DNA of 53,347 nucleotides from an uncultured Clostridia bacterium. Lineage in GTDB: Bacteria > Bacillota > Clostridia > Oscillospirales > CAG-272. This document shows positions 41,482-50,719 of this stretch, piece by piece. The notes under the pieces are model-generated. The model was given only the letters and a program-made list of their open reading frames with translations, searched no databases and was not told the origin of the DNA. Made by a program: the position numbers and the translations under genes. The first letter of the stretch is position 1. Each line of letters begins with the position of its first letter. The stretch spans positions 1-53,347 of the forward strand of contig CANRFY010000014.1 in assembly GCA_947630015.1 (NCBI GenBank), read 5' to 3'.

Positions 41482-42813
41482 ATGTCAAAACCGATAATCG
41501 CTATCGTCGGCAGACCTAACGTCGGCAAAAGCACGCTGTTCAATAAGCTGATCGGCGAACGGCGCGCCATCGTCGAGGATACGCCCGGGGTGACGCGCGA
41601 CCGAATTTACGGCGAGACCGAATGGCGCGGGCGCAAGCTCGTGATCGTCGACACCGGCGGCATCGAGCCTAAGACGGACGATATAATCCTGTCAAAGATG
41701 CGCAAGCAGGCCGAGGTCGCGATCGACACCGCCGACGTCATAATTTTCATGTGCGATATAAGGGCGGGACTCGTCGCCGACGACCGCGAGATCGCAACGA
41801 TGCTGCGAAAATCGAAAAAGCCCGTCGTCGTATGCGTCAATAAAGCCGATAAGATCGGCAGCGTCGAGGATGAATTTTACGAATTTTACGAGCTTGGCTT
41901 CGACCGCGATCCGATCGCGGTGTCGTCGCTGCACGGCAGCGGCTCCGGCGATCTGCTCGACGCCGTGATCGAGGCATTGCCTGATGATATCGACGACGCC
42001 GAGGACGACGACGTGATCAACGTCGCCGTGATCGGCAAGCCGAACGCCGGCAAATCGTCGCTTGTAAATAAAATGCTCGGCGAGGAGCGCCATATCGTAT
42101 CGGATATAGCCGGAACGACGCGCGACGCCGTCGATTCGCTCGTCGAAAACGAATACGGGCGATATAATTTCATCGATACGGCCGGCATCCGCCGCAAGAG
42201 CAAGGTGAACGACAGGATCGAAAAATACAGCGTGCTGCGCGCGCAGATGGCGGTCGAGCGCGCTGACGTGTGCGTCATATTGATTGACGCCGTCGAGGGC
42301 GTGACGGAGCAGGACGAGAAGATCGCGGGTATCGCGCACGATGCGGGCAAGGCCTGCATCATCGCCGTGAACAAATGGGACGCGGTCGAAAAGAACAACG
42401 ATTCGGTCAAAGAATTCACAAACGACATAAGAACGGCGCTGTCGTATATGACATACGCGCCGATACAGTTCATATCGGCGAAGACGGGACAGCGCGTCGG
42501 CGGACTTTACGAACTGATAAACAAGGTCTACGCGTCGGCAAATACGCGCATCACGACGGGTCTTTTGAACGATATGCTGTCGGACGTCACGATGCGGGTG
42601 CAGCCGCCGTCCGACAAGGGCAGACGGCTCAAGATATACTATATCACGCAGTCGTCGACGGCGCCGCCCACGTTCGTTATTTTCTGCAACCGCGCTGAGC
42701 TGTTCCATTTCTCGTACCAGCGCTATATTGAAAACAATCTCCGCGAGACGTTCGGATTTTCCGGAACGCCGATCAAGCTTATAATCCGCGAACGCGGCGA
42801 GGAGCAGGGATGA
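41482..42813 (+). CDS. der: Ribosome assembly GTPase Der (EngA)
   Basis: 443 residues with two GTPase domains in tandem and a C-terminal KH-like domain. G1 motifs are GRPNVGKS (9-16) and GKPNAGKS (about 185-192); G3 motifs DTGG and DTAG; G4 motifs NKAD and NKWD. TPGVTRDR marks the first switch I. It binds the 50S subunit during assembly and is essential in most bacteria. It is placed between DUF512 and plsY as in other Clostridia and followed by plsY after 11 bp. Confidence 0.97.
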   Translation: MSKPIIAIVGRPNVGKSTLFNKLIGERRAIVEDTPGVTRDRIYGETEWRGRKLVIVDTGGIEPKTDDIILSKMRKQAEVAIDTADVIIFMCDIRAGLVADDREIATMLRKSKKPVVVCVNKADKIGSVEDEFYEFYELGFDRDPIAVSSLHGSGSGDLLDAVIEALPDDIDDAEDDDVINVAVIGKPNAGKSSLVNKMLGEERHIVSDIAGTTRDAVDSLVENEYGRYNFIDTAGIRRKSKVNDRIEKYSVLRAQMAVERADVCVILIDAVEGVTEQDEKIAGIAHDAGKACIIAVNKWDAVEKNNDSVKEFTNDIRTALSYMTYAPIQFISAKTGQRVGGLYELINKVYASANTRITTGLLNDMLSDVTMRVQPPSDKGRRLKIYYITQSSTAPPTFVIFCNRAELFHFSYQRYIENNLRETFGFSGTPIKLIIRERGEEQG

Positions 42814-42824
42814 GGTGATCATTC

Positions 42825-43565
42825 ATGGAAACATTCTGGAACATCATACATCAGGGACTTCTCGGGATGTATCTCGGCGGCAGTCACGGACTGTCTGACG
42901 CCGCATTTACGACGCTTCTGATCGCCGGTCATCTGTTATGCATGGCGGCCGGTTATCTGCTCGGCAGCGTAAATACGGCGATAATCCTGTCCCGCATTAA
43001 ATACGGCGCGGACATACGCGACAGCGGCAGCGGCAATGCCGGAATGACGAACGTCCTTCGCACATACGGTGCCGGCTCAGCCGGCGTCACGCTGCTCGGC
43101 GACGCGGCGAAAACGCTCGTCTCATACATAATCGGCACGCTGCTATTAGGCATACGCGGAGCGTATTTCGCGTGCTTCATGTGCGTCGTCGGCCATATTT
43201 TCCCGCTTTACTACAAATTTCAGGGCGGGAAGGGGATCGTGTGCGCGGGCATGATGATCCTGCTTTTGAACCCGCTCGCGTTTCTCATAATCCTCGCCGT
43301 GTTCATAATCGTGCTTGTCGGCTTCAAATTCGTGTCGCTCGCCTCGATCATGGCGGCGATGATATACCCGATGGCGCATTCATGGACGATGGCGTATATG
43401 CCCGACAGGCTGTGGCTCGGCTCTCCCACGTTCGCCGTTTTGACGGCGGTGCTTGTGCTGTGGCGTCATTATCCGAATATGAAGCGGCTGCTCGCGAAAA
43501 AGGAATCGAAGATCGATTTTTCCAAGCTGTTCGGCAAAAAGAAGAACGGCGGTGACAAATCGTGA
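42825..43565 (+). CDS. plsY: Glycerol-3-phosphate acyltransferase PlsY
   Basis: 246 residues with five or more membrane segments. Family motifs: YLLGSVNTAIILSR with DIRDSGSGNAGMTNVLR, then GHIFPLYYKFQGGKGI. The first and second motifs hold the Ser/Arg and glycerol-phosphate-binding residues, the third the GGKG loop. It transfers acyl groups from acyl-phosphate to glycerol-3-phosphate, the first step of phospholipid synthesis. The N-terminus has ~30 residues more than usual and the C-terminus a Lys-rich cytosolic tail. It overlaps the next gene by 4 bp. Confidence 0.95.
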   Translation: METFWNIIHQGLLGMYLGGSHGLSDAAFTTLLIAGHLLCMAAGYLLGSVNTAIILSRIKYGADIRDSGSGNAGMTNVLRTYGAGSAGVTLLGDAAKTLVSYIIGTLLLGIRGAYFACFMCVVGHIFPLYYKFQGGKGIVCAGMMILLLNPLAFLIILAVFIIVLVGFKFVSLASIMAAMIYPMAHSWTMAYMPDRLWLGSPTFAVLTAVLVLWRHYPNMKRLLAKKESKIDFSKLFGKKKNGGDKS

Positions 43566-44752
43566 CCGATGAAAGACGCGAAAGTTTCGTTTCGCTTTTG
43601 TGCGACGCCGCAAAAGAGGGCAAGCTGACGCGCGCGACGTTTTCGCGTCCGAATCAGTCGGGCGACGGATTCGTCAGAGCGTCGGCGACGCTTTATCAAA
43701 GCGGCGGCGGATTGTTCGTCAGGATCGATACGGCGCTTTCGGACGGCAAGGTCATTCGCAAAAATTACGCCCCCGCGGACGCAGGGCCCGTATTTGACGA
43801 GCTGTCAAAGCGGTGCCGCCAGTGCAATCTTACCGCGTGCGGCGCGAACGCGCAGTATATGGTCTCGAAAAAGGGAAAAGAGACGATCGTCGGCGAGCAT
43901 TCGGTCAGGGAAGCGATGCGCGTGGGCGGTCCCGCGCCGACAACGGCGATCGGCAACGACGAGGAGAAGCGCTATTTCTGGCACGGGGACGAGGATTGGC
44001 TGATCGCGCTCGGCATCAGCGACGCTGGCGGCCGCGTCCATGACAAGCGTCAGTCGAAATTCAGGTAAATAAACCGCTTCACGGAGCTGCTCGACGACGT
44101 TTACTCCTCGCTTCCGGCAAACGGCAGGCTGACCGTATGCGATCTCTGCTGCGGCAAAAGCTATCTATCGTTCGCCGTCTATGCATATCTTACATCAGTA
44201 CGCGGACGCGATGTCGATATGATCGGCGTCGACCGCAAAACCGATGTTATCGCGTACTGCGAGGATGTGGCGCGCAAAATCGGCGCCGACGGGCTGTCGT
44301 TCGTCGCCGCCGACGTATCCGACGACGACGTCTACAAGCGATTCGGCGGCGTCGTCGATCTCGTCGTATCGCTGCACGCGTGCGATATCGCGACCGATAT
44401 CGTGCTGCGGCGCACCGTGAAGCTCGGCGCGCGCGTCATACTGTCGACGCCGTGCTGCCATCACGAGCTGTACGGCAAGCTCCGCGCGCCGGAGCTGTCG
44501 TTTATAACGTCACATTCGATGCTGTCGCAGAAGCTAAACGACGCAGTAACGGACGGACTTCGCGTCAAAATGCTCGAGGCCGAGGGCTACAAAACGTCGA
44601 CGGTCGAGCTGATCGATCCCGACGAAACGCCGAAAAACGTCATGATCCGCGCGGTTAAAGCGCGCGGCCGCGACGAGCGCCGGATATCGGAATACAATGC
44701 GATCGTCGATTTTCTCGGCATCGGCGGCTCATATTACGACATATACAGATAA
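43562..44752 (+). pseudogene. SAM-dependent methyltransferase gene with one in-frame stop
   Basis: The first part (43562-44068, 168 residues) has DFVRASATLY-like strands and ends DKRQSKFR. After a TAA at 44066-44068 the same frame continues for 227 residues: INRFTELLDD, VCDLCCGKSYLSFAVYAYL (SAM-binding motif I), LHACDIATDIVL and STPCCHHEL. In this family (METTL25/RRNAD1-like) the text runs KFRQINRF, so a Gln codon (CAA or CAG) has become TAA. No ATG or GTG with a ribosome site lies shortly after the stop. It may be a true lesion, a sequencing error or a strain variant; all flanking core genes are intact. Confidence 0.75.
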
Positions 44753-44784
44753 ATCGCCGGCGCTTTTGCGCGCCGGCGATTTTT
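44751..44784. terminator. Bidirectional terminator
   Basis: A perfect 13-bp stem AAATCGCCGGCGC (44751-44763 with 44770-44782) is bordered by A- and T-runs. It separates the converging methyltransferase and ROK genes. Confidence 0.88.
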
Positions 44785-45856
44785 ATATGATGCGTTCAAA
44801 GTACAGCCGCCGCAGCTCGAGCGCCGCGCCGATCACGCCGTAACCGGCGGACGGTCTGCATACTGACAGCCTCGGCGACGCGTCGGGCTTGACGCCGTAT
44901 ACGGACGCGAGCGTATGATTTATCGTTTCGACGGCGAGGCGCGGCGCCGAAAACAAGTCGCTGATTATAACGACTGAGTCGGGATCGAAGTTTACGATTA
45001 TGTCGTACACTGCCGCCGCAAGCTCGACGCTGATCTCGGCACCGCAGCGGCTGTGCGCGATCCTGAAATCGAGCGTCTCGCCGCATTTGCCGCGCAAACG
45101 CCCGAATCTGCACGCGCGCCCGTGCGCGCCCGATATAATATGTCCGCGATCGCATACGATCCCCTTGAGCGCGTCGCCGGTGTAAACGTATGCGACCGTT
45201 TCGCTCCCCGACGCTCCTGAATCCCGCGCAAACGAAAGGCACGCCGACGCGTCCTCGCTCATTATAAGATCGACGGGCTGCCCGAGAGTTTCTTCCGTAA
45301 GCTCGCGCAGACGCACCGTATCTATCTCGGGCAAATCCGCGCTCGTCGCGCGGTCGGCAACGGGATCGTAGCCGTCCGGCACCGTTATCGCTATGCCGAA
45401 AGCGCCTTTGGCGCATCTGTCGACGAGATCGACCCGCGCGTTTTTCAAAAACAGAAGCAGATTGTCAAAAAACGTGTATTCGTCGCTCGCCGCATACGAT
45501 ACGGAATCAGTCACGCGCATCGACAGATCGACGAACGACATTTTGTATTTGCTCGGCGATATCGATATAACGGCGGCAAGGCTGCCGTCGCTGATCGTCG
45601 ATACGCCGGCGCGCCTGCCGACGACGCCGGACCGGCGCTTCTCTTCGGCTATGATCCCGCGTGCCGAAAGCGCGTCGATCACCTTTCCGACCGTCATACG
45701 CGAAAGCGAGAGCTTATCTGACAGCTCGCCGCGCGTTATGCCGCCGCTGTCGGCGACGGCTGTAAGCACACGGCGCGCGCAGACGCTGCCGACCCCGTCG
45801 ATATGTAAAAGCGGCGCGCCGCCGCGCTCGGAGAATATATACGTTCCTACGTCCAT
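44783..45856 (-). CDS. ROK-family-like transcriptional regulator
   Basis: 357 residues from the ATG at 45856 (GCGGAG 9 bases upstream); an upstream TTG at 45883 is less likely. A winged HTH covers about 25-85 (VLTAVADSGGITRGELSDKL, SLSRMTVGKVIDALSARGII). The rest resembles the ROK sugar-kinase fold but lacks the usual clear ATP motif DxGxT, and the zinc-binding Cys cluster is reduced to GKCGETLDFRIAHSRCG. It is probably a sugar-responsive repressor without kinase activity. Target genes are not evident nearby. Confidence 0.8.
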   Translation of the reverse strand: MDVGTYIFSERGGAPLLHIDGVGSVCARRVLTAVADSGGITRGELSDKLSLSRMTVGKVIDALSARGIIAEEKRRSGVVGRRAGVSTISDGSLAAVISISPSKYKMSFVDLSMRVTDSVSYAASDEYTFFDNLLLFLKNARVDLVDRCAKGAFGIAITVPDGYDPVADRATSADLPEIDTVRLRELTEETLGQPVDLIMSEDASACLSFARDSGASGSETVAYVYTGDALKGIVCDRGHIISGAHGRACRFGRLRGKCGETLDFRIAHSRCGAEISVELAAAVYDIIVNFDPDSVVIISDLFSAPRLAVETINHTLASVYGVKPDASPRLSVCRPSAGYGVIGAALELRRLYFERII

Positions 45857-45957
45857 AGATAAAACTCCGCAATTATTCGGCAATTATATTACATTTATTT
45901 TAGACGTCCGCGCCGCCGTTGTCAAGAAACATGATGAAATAAAACTGTCGCCCGCAC

Positions 45958-45986
45958 TTGCAAAATACGCGCGTCCGTGATACAAT
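45958..45986 (+). promoter_or_regulatory. Promoter of the YqeG-peptidase pair
   Basis: TTGCAA, a 17-bp spacer and TACAAT (45981-45986), 35 bp before the GTG start at 46022. Confidence 0.65.
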
Positions 45987-46021
45987 AAACCGTAAATATC
46001 GAATAAGGGGGAAAGGCGCGC

Positions 46022-46543
46022 GTGATCGATAAATATATCAGACCCGACTTTATACTTGACACATTTGCGGACGTTACGCCCGAATTCTGCCGCGATCACG
46101 GTATAAGCGCGCTCATCTGCGATATCGACAACACGCTCGTGACATACGACGATCCCGTGCCGACGGACGTCGTGACCGAATGGTACCGCGCGCTGGACGG
46201 GGCGGGGGTTAAGCTCTCGTTCGTGTCCAATAACGACGAGGAGCGCGTTATGCGCTTCGCGGAGCCGCTCGGCGTTCCGGCGTTTTATAAATCGGGCAAG
46301 CCGTCGAGGCGCGGGGTGAGACTTGCCGTCGAGGCGATGCGGAGCGATCCGTCGTCGACGGCGTTTCTCGGCGACCAGCTGCTGACCGACGTCATGGCCG
46401 CGAAACGATACGGCATACGCGCGATCGTGGTGCCGCCGATCAAGGATAAAACGACGCTTCTGTTCCGCGCAAAGCGCGCGATAGAGCGGCCGTTTATGAA
46501 TAAATACATAAGCGAGGAGCAAAACAGATATGACAAGACTTGA
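46022..46543 (+). CDS. YqeG-type HAD phosphatase
   Basis: 173 residues from GTG 46022 (GGGGGAAAGG upstream). HAD motifs are DIDNTLVTYDDP (nucleophile and general acid Asp), SNN (motif II), the KPSRRG Lys and FLGDQLLTDVMAAKR (motif III/IV). The YqeG family (PGP/GEP4-like) dephosphorylates phosphatidylglycerophosphate or small phosphoesters; the substrate in Clostridia is uncertain. It overlaps the following peptidase gene by 14 bp. Confidence 0.9.
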   Translation: MIDKYIRPDFILDTFADVTPEFCRDHGISALICDIDNTLVTYDDPVPTDVVTEWYRALDGAGVKLSFVSNNDEERVMRFAEPLGVPAFYKSGKPSRRGVRLAVEAMRSDPSSTAFLGDQLLTDVMAAKRYGIRAIVVPPIKDKTTLLFRAKRAIERPFMNKYISEEQNRYDKT

Positions 46544-47597
46544 CCGCGCGAGAGCAAAGCTCGCAAAGACCGATTACGACGCGCTCTACGTTACCTCCGA
46601 GGTGAACCAGCGCTACATGACCGATTTCGCATTCACCGACGGGACCGTACTGATCACGCATGAGAAATCGTATGTCATAACGGATTTCCGATATATTGAG
46701 GCGGCAAAGGCGAACGTCGTCGGCGATTACGAGATCGTGACGAACCGCTCCGGCGATTTTCTTTTGGAGCTGTGCCGCGAAAATCACGTAAAGACGCTCG
46801 CGTTCGAGGAGGACTCGATGTCGTATGCGCGCTACAAATCGCTTTCGGCAAAGCTGTCGGGCGTCACGCTTTGCGGCGTCGGCGGATTTGTCGAGGAGCT
46901 GCGCCTTTATAAGGAGCCTGCGGAGGTCGAAAAGATCGTCGCGGCGCAAAGGATAGCGGAGCGCGCGTTTTCAGAGCTTGTGCCGGAAATAAAGCGCGGG
47001 ATGCTCGAGACCGAGATCGCGGCGGAGCTTGAATATAAAATGCGGAAGCTCGGCGCGGAGGACAAGAGCTTCGATACGATCGCGGTATCCGGCTCGGCGT
47101 CGGCGCTGCCTCACGGCGTGCCTCGCCGCCGTCCGATCGAGAACGGCTTTTTCACATTCGATTTCGGCGCCGTCGTCGGCGGATATCATTCTGATATGAC
47201 GCGCACGATCGTGATCGGCAAGGCGGACGACGAGATGAAGCGCCTCTATAATACGGTGCTGGAAGCGCAGCTCGCGGCCGAGGCTGTCATAACGGAGGGG
47301 TATCGCAACTGCGACGCCGATACGACGGCGCGCGATATAATCGAAAACGCCGGATATCACGGCTGCTTCGGCCACAGTCTCGGCCACGGCGTCGGACTCG
47401 AGATCCATGAAAGTCCGCGTCTGTCGCAGAATACGGGCGATTTGACGCTTGCGGCAGGGCAGATCGTGACGGTCGAACCGGGCATATATATCGAGGGAAA
47501 ATACGGCTGCCGGATCGAGGACATGATGCTCATAACGGAGGGCGGCGCGCGTATCCTCACCGACTGCCCGAAGGAGCTGATCGAACTCGATATCTGA
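46530..47597 (+). CDS. M24 family Xaa-Pro aminopeptidase
   Basis: 355 residues. The N-terminal creatinase-like domain covers about 1-125 and the pita-bread catalytic domain 130-355. Metal ligands are visible in FTFDFGAVVGGYHSDMTRT (two Asp), GHSLGHGVGLEIHE (His) and TVEPGIY and RIEDMML (two Glu). It removes N-terminal residues ahead of proline with two metal ions, in the cytosol. In Clostridia this gene commonly sits immediately upstream of efp, as here, with efp starting 131 bp downstream behind its own promoter. Confidence 0.93.
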   Translation: MTRLDRARAKLAKTDYDALYVTSEVNQRYMTDFAFTDGTVLITHEKSYVITDFRYIEAAKANVVGDYEIVTNRSGDFLLELCRENHVKTLAFEEDSMSYARYKSLSAKLSGVTLCGVGGFVEELRLYKEPAEVEKIVAAQRIAERAFSELVPEIKRGMLETEIAAELEYKMRKLGAEDKSFDTIAVSGSASALPHGVPRRRPIENGFFTFDFGAVVGGYHSDMTRTIVIGKADDEMKRLYNTVLEAQLAAEAVITEGYRNCDADTTARDIIENAGYHGCFGHSLGHGVGLEIHESPRLSQNTGDLTLAAGQIVTVEPGIYIEGKYGCRIEDMMLITEGGARILTDCPKELIELDI

Positions 47598-47664
47598 TCG
47601 CGGAATCCGCGCGGTGCGGCAGATCATAAATTTCCCGTATTTTCCGATAAAATGTGAAAAACGA

Positions 47665-47693
47665 TTGACAAGTACGCATTTTAGTATTATAAT
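47665..47693 (+). promoter_or_regulatory. efp promoter
   Basis: A consensus TTGACA (47665-47670), a 17-bp spacer and TATAAT (47688-47693), 35 bp before the efp ATG. Confidence 0.85.
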
Positions 47694-47728
47694 CAATAAG
47701 TCAGACATATCGAAAGGATAATAATAAC

Positions 47729-48289
47729 ATGGTAACAGCAGGCGATTTCAGAAACGGTATAACTTTTGACGACAACGGCGTCGTCTTACAGGTCATCGAA
47801 TTTCAGCACGTCAAGCCGGGCAAGGGCGCGGCATTCGTCCGCACCAAGCTCCGCAACGTAATGACGGGCGCCGTTATCGAGCGCACGTTCAGCCCGACGG
47901 ACAAATTCCAGGACGCCCGCATCGACCGCAAGGAGATGGAATATCTCTATAACGACGGCGATCTGTACTATTTCATGGACACCGAAACATACGAGCAGGA
48001 GCCGATAGGCGCGTCTCTTCTCCCCGATTCGTTCAAATTCGTCAAGGAAAACGACAAGTGCAAGCTCCTTTCCTATAACGGCAAGGTATTCGCAGTCGAG
48101 CCGCCGATGTTCGTCACGCTCGAGGTCACCGATACTGAACCGGGCGTAAGAGGCGATACGGCTACGAGCGCGAAGAAGCCCTGCACGCTCGAAACGGGCG
48201 CTGTGATCAACGTGCCGCTCTTCATCAACACCGGCGACGTTCTCCGCATCGACACGAGAACGGGCGAATACATCGAACGCGCGAAATAA
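47729..48289 (+). CDS. efp: Translation elongation factor P
   Basis: 186 residues, three OB-like beta-barrel domains. The N-terminal loop [13 protein letters not shown] carries the lysine at about 32-34 that reaches the peptidyl-transferase centre and is modified in some bacteria. The C-terminal domain has the family signature [20 protein letters not shown]. It relieves ribosome stalling at polyproline stretches. It is followed 16 bp later by the acidic CD1247-like gene, a neighbourhood common in Clostridia. Confidence 0.97.
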   Translation: MVTAGDFRNGITFDDNGVVLQVIEFQHVKPGKGAAFVRTKLRNVMTGAVIERTFSPTDKFQDARIDRKEMEYLYNDGDLYYFMDTETYEQEPIGASLLPDSFKFVKENDKCKLLSYNGKVFAVEPPMFVTLEVTDTEPGVRGDTATSAKKPCTLETGAVINVPLFINTGDVLRIDTRTGEYIERAK

Positions 48290-48305
48290 TTATTGAGGTG
48301 CTGTA

Positions 48306-48752
48306 ATGACGATCAAGGAAAAATGCGCATACATCAAGGGCCTGTCCGAGGGACTTTCGCTTGACGAATCAAAGCCCGAGGCGCGTCTTATCTCCGAGCT
48401 GATCTCGCTCGTCACCGACATGGCCGACGAGATCGAATCCACACAGGACGACGTAGACGAGCTGACCGAATACGCAGAGGAACTCGATCACGATCTCGGC
48501 GACGTCGAATCATACGTGTTTGACTGCGATGACGACGACTGCGACTGCTGCGACGATGACGATGAATACGACGACGATGACGACTGGGACGATTGCGACG
48601 GCGACTGCGACGATTGCGACGGATGCGGCGACGAGGATTACTTCGAGGTCGAATGCCCGCACTGCGGCGAGACCGTCTGCTTCGACAACGACATCGAACC
48701 CGAGAAAATGATCTGCCCCGCGTGCAATAAAAAATTCTCCGACGTCGACTGA
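48306..48752 (+). CDS. CD1247-like protein with extreme Asp/Cys linker and zinc ribbon
   Basis: 148 residues; GAGGTG precedes the ATG. The N-terminal helical domain (about 1-65: TIKEKCAYIKGLSEGLSLD) is typical of CD1247-type Clostridia proteins found next to efp. Then come ~42 residues made almost only of Asp, Cys, Glu and Gly (about 72-113), with many Cys pairs. The C-terminus is a zinc ribbon CPHCGETVCF...CPACNKKF. Function unknown. The acidic Cys-rich linker could bind metal ions; this is inference. Confidence 0.8.
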   Translation: MTIKEKCAYIKGLSEGLSLDESKPEARLISELISLVTDMADEIESTQDDVDELTEYAEELDHDLGDVESYVFDCDDDDCDCCDDDDEYDDDDDWDDCDGDCDDCDGCGDEDYFEVECPHCGETVCFDNDIEPEKMICPACNKKFSDVD

Positions 48753-48772
48753 ACCGTATAATGAAACGATCC

Positions 48773-48804
48773 GAAAGCACCGATTTTATCGGTGCTTTCT
48801 TTTT
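48773..48804 (+). terminator. Terminator of the efp operon
   Basis: The stem GAAAGCACCGAT with its complement (48773-48784 with 48788-48799) is followed by five Ts. Confidence 0.88.
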
Positions 48805-48906
48805 GCATGATGAAATCTGCCTCCGTCTGACAGCGCGCACTGTCAATAAATCATCGCACCCATAATCGCTTTACACTCCCCTTGTAATAAAAGTTTTAAA
48901 GGGGGC

Positions 48907-48938
48907 GCGGGGGGAACTTTTTCAAAAGTTCCCCCCGC
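48907..48938. repeat. Perfect 15-bp hairpin palindrome in an intergenic gap
   Basis: GCGGGGGGAACTTTT pairs perfectly with 48924-48938 around a 2-nt loop. It lies in a 264-bp gap, between the efp terminator and the nucleoside phosphorylase gene. It has no T-run and no gene directly before it, so it looks like a dispersed intergenic palindrome (REP or small-MITE type) rather than a terminator. Confidence 0.6.
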
Positions 48939-49016
48939 ATATTATATTAAATTCTCCACCCGACTTGCGCGCGCGGCGCGCGTATGATAAAATAAAAGAA
49001 AAGGGGGCGCATACAA

Positions 49017-49790
49017 ATGGAAATAAACAATAAGCAGTACCATATCGCGTGCGGCGAGGGCGACGTCGGCGGATACGTCATAATCCCCGGTGACCCGGGG
49101 CGGTGCGCAATGATCGCGAAATATCTCGACGGCGCGCGGCAAATCGCTTATAACCGCGAATTCAACACGTATACAGGCACGCTCGACGGCGTGGCCGTAA
49201 CGGTCATGTCGACGGGGATCGGCGGCGCGAGCGCGTCGATCGCGATGGAGGAATCCGTGATGCTCGGCGCGCATACGTTCATACGCGTCGGCACGTGCGG
49301 CGGCATCGATATGTCTGTCGTATCGGGCGACGCCGTGATCGCGTCCGGCGCGGTGCGCGCCGAGGGGACGAGCCGCGAATATGCGCCGATCGAATATCCC
49401 GCTGTCGCGGATTTCGACGTGACGCGCGCGCTCGCCGACGCCGCCGACGCGCTCGGCGTGAGAAGGCACGTCGGCGTCGTACAGTGCAAGGATTCGTTCT
49501 ACGGCCAGCATTCGCCGGAGCGGATGCCCGTCGCGGACGAGCTTTTATACAAATGGAACGCGTGGAAGCGGCTCCATGTGCTTGCAAGCGAGATGGAATC
49601 GGCGGCGATATTCACTGTCGCGGCGTCGCTCGGCGTCAGAGCCGGCACGGTGCTTACGTGCATATGGAACCAGGAACGCAAATCGGCGGGCATTGACGAT
49701 CCCGACTGCCACGACACCGACGGCGCGATCAGGATCGCGATCGAGGCGGCGCGCCGCCTTATCGCCGCTGACAAGGCGGTGATGAGATGA
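49017..49790 (+). CDS. udp: Nucleoside phosphorylase, probably uridine phosphorylase
   Basis: 257 residues, with GGGGGCG upstream. Family motifs are [17 protein letters not shown] (phosphate-binding), [25 protein letters not shown] and [17 protein letters not shown] (ribose-binding Glu/Met/Glu). The [11 protein letters not shown] segment and the missing purine-type His point to uridine rather than purine phosphorylase, though this is not certain. It splits the nucleoside with phosphate to base and ribose-1-phosphate. It overlaps the GNAT gene by 4 bp. Confidence 0.87.
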   Translation: MEINNKQYHIACGEGDVGGYVIIPGDPGRCAMIAKYLDGARQIAYNREFNTYTGTLDGVAVTVMSTGIGGASASIAMEESVMLGAHTFIRVGTCGGIDMSVVSGDAVIASGAVRAEGTSREYAPIEYPAVADFDVTRALADAADALGVRRHVGVVQCKDSFYGQHSPERMPVADELLYKWNAWKRLHVLASEMESAAIFTVAASLGVRAGTVLTCIWNQERKSAGIDDPDCHDTDGAIRIAIEAARRLIAADKAVMR

Positions 49791-50254
49791 CGGTCAGACG
49801 CGCAGAAACGCGCGACATCGGCCGTATAGCGGAGATACTGTACGAGGTCGCGGACGTACATCACAGACTGCGTCCCGATCTGTTCCGCGCAGGCGCGCGA
49901 AAATATACGGACGACGAGCTTTCGGCGATAATCGCCGACGATATGCGTCCCGTATTCGTCGCGGAAACGGACGACGTTGTGAGCGGTTATATTTTCTGCG
50001 AGATCGAGGACTTGCACGGCGACAACGTGCGCTGCGACTGCAAAACGCTTTATATCGACGATTTATGCGTCGACGAACGGTCCCGCGAGGGCGGGATAGG
50101 GAAGTCGCTGTTCGACTATGCCGTCGAATACGCGCGCGGCATCGGATGCTACAACGTGACGCTCAACGTCTGGACTGGCAACGACGATGCCGAGCGGTTT
50201 TACAGGCATCGCGGCATGAAGCCGCTCAAGACGTGTATGGAGCTTATACTTTGA
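49787..50254 (+). CDS. GNAT family N-acetyltransferase
   Basis: 155 residues. Acetyl-CoA binding loop [22 protein letters not shown] (the R/Q-x-x-G-x-G/A pattern at about 96-104), the preceding strand TLYIDDLCV and the C-terminal [19 protein letters not shown] are diagnostic. Substrate unknown. Its start overlaps the stop of the phosphorylase gene (ATGA), so the two are translated together. Confidence 0.9.
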   Translation: MTVRRAETRDIGRIAEILYEVADVHHRLRPDLFRAGARKYTDDELSAIIADDMRPVFVAETDDVVSGYIFCEIEDLHGDNVRCDCKTLYIDDLCVDERSREGGIGKSLFDYAVEYARGIGCYNVTLNVWTGNDDAERFYRHRGMKPLKTCMELIL

Positions 50255-50275
50255 TATTATCGGGAGGTCAAAACG

Positions 50276-50608
50276 ATGAAACGATGGGTGACCGAGGACT
50301 GGCAGTTTGAATTGACCGTTATTGACGGCAAAGCGGGACATTGCAGGCTCGGCCTCGAAAAGGGCGATAAATTCGTATTCTCATACGAATGTCCCGCGGG
50401 AATGTGTCCGCGCGTAATGACGGAGCTTTTTACGTGGTGCGAGGTCATTCGATGCGGCGGCGACTTTACATACAGGGGCAACAGGGAAAAGTATGAGCTT
50501 GATATCCCGTGTCCGTGCAGATGCATAAGGTTTTATCTCAAAGCGATCCCCATCAACAGAGACGAAAACGGCAAGCCGCTGCCGAACGGTCCGCGGCCGG
50601 AGGACTGA
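50276..50608 (+). CDS. TIGR04076 family protein
   Basis: 110 residues, with GGGAGG 9 bases before the ATG. The family pattern is FVFSYECPAGMCPRVMTELFTWCEVIRCGGDFTY, split here by normal loops, with five or more conserved Cys (ECPAGMCP, CEVIRCGG, CPCRC). Members are small Cys-containing proteins of unknown function, frequent in anaerobes; metal binding is likely but unproven. It is 21 bp after the GNAT gene and probably the last of that operon. Confidence 0.85.
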   Translation: MKRWVTEDWQFELTVIDGKAGHCRLGLEKGDKFVFSYECPAGMCPRVMTELFTWCEVIRCGGDFTYRGNREKYELDIPCPCRCIRFYLKAIPINRDENGKPLPNGPRPED

Positions 50609-50675
50609 GCCGGCTGCGCAGACGATGTCAATATAATAGTCTTACGCGGTTCGGCCGACTGTCGGACGCAATAAC

Positions 50676-50709
50676 AAAAAAGCATGGACGCTTCGGCTCC
50701 ATGCTTTTT
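50676..50709. terminator. Bidirectional terminator
   Basis: A perfect 12-bp stem AAAAAGCATGGA (50676-50687 with 50698-50709). Both strands end in T-runs, serving the operon on the left and recR on the right. Confidence 0.9.
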
Positions 50710-50719
50710 ATATGCGCTT

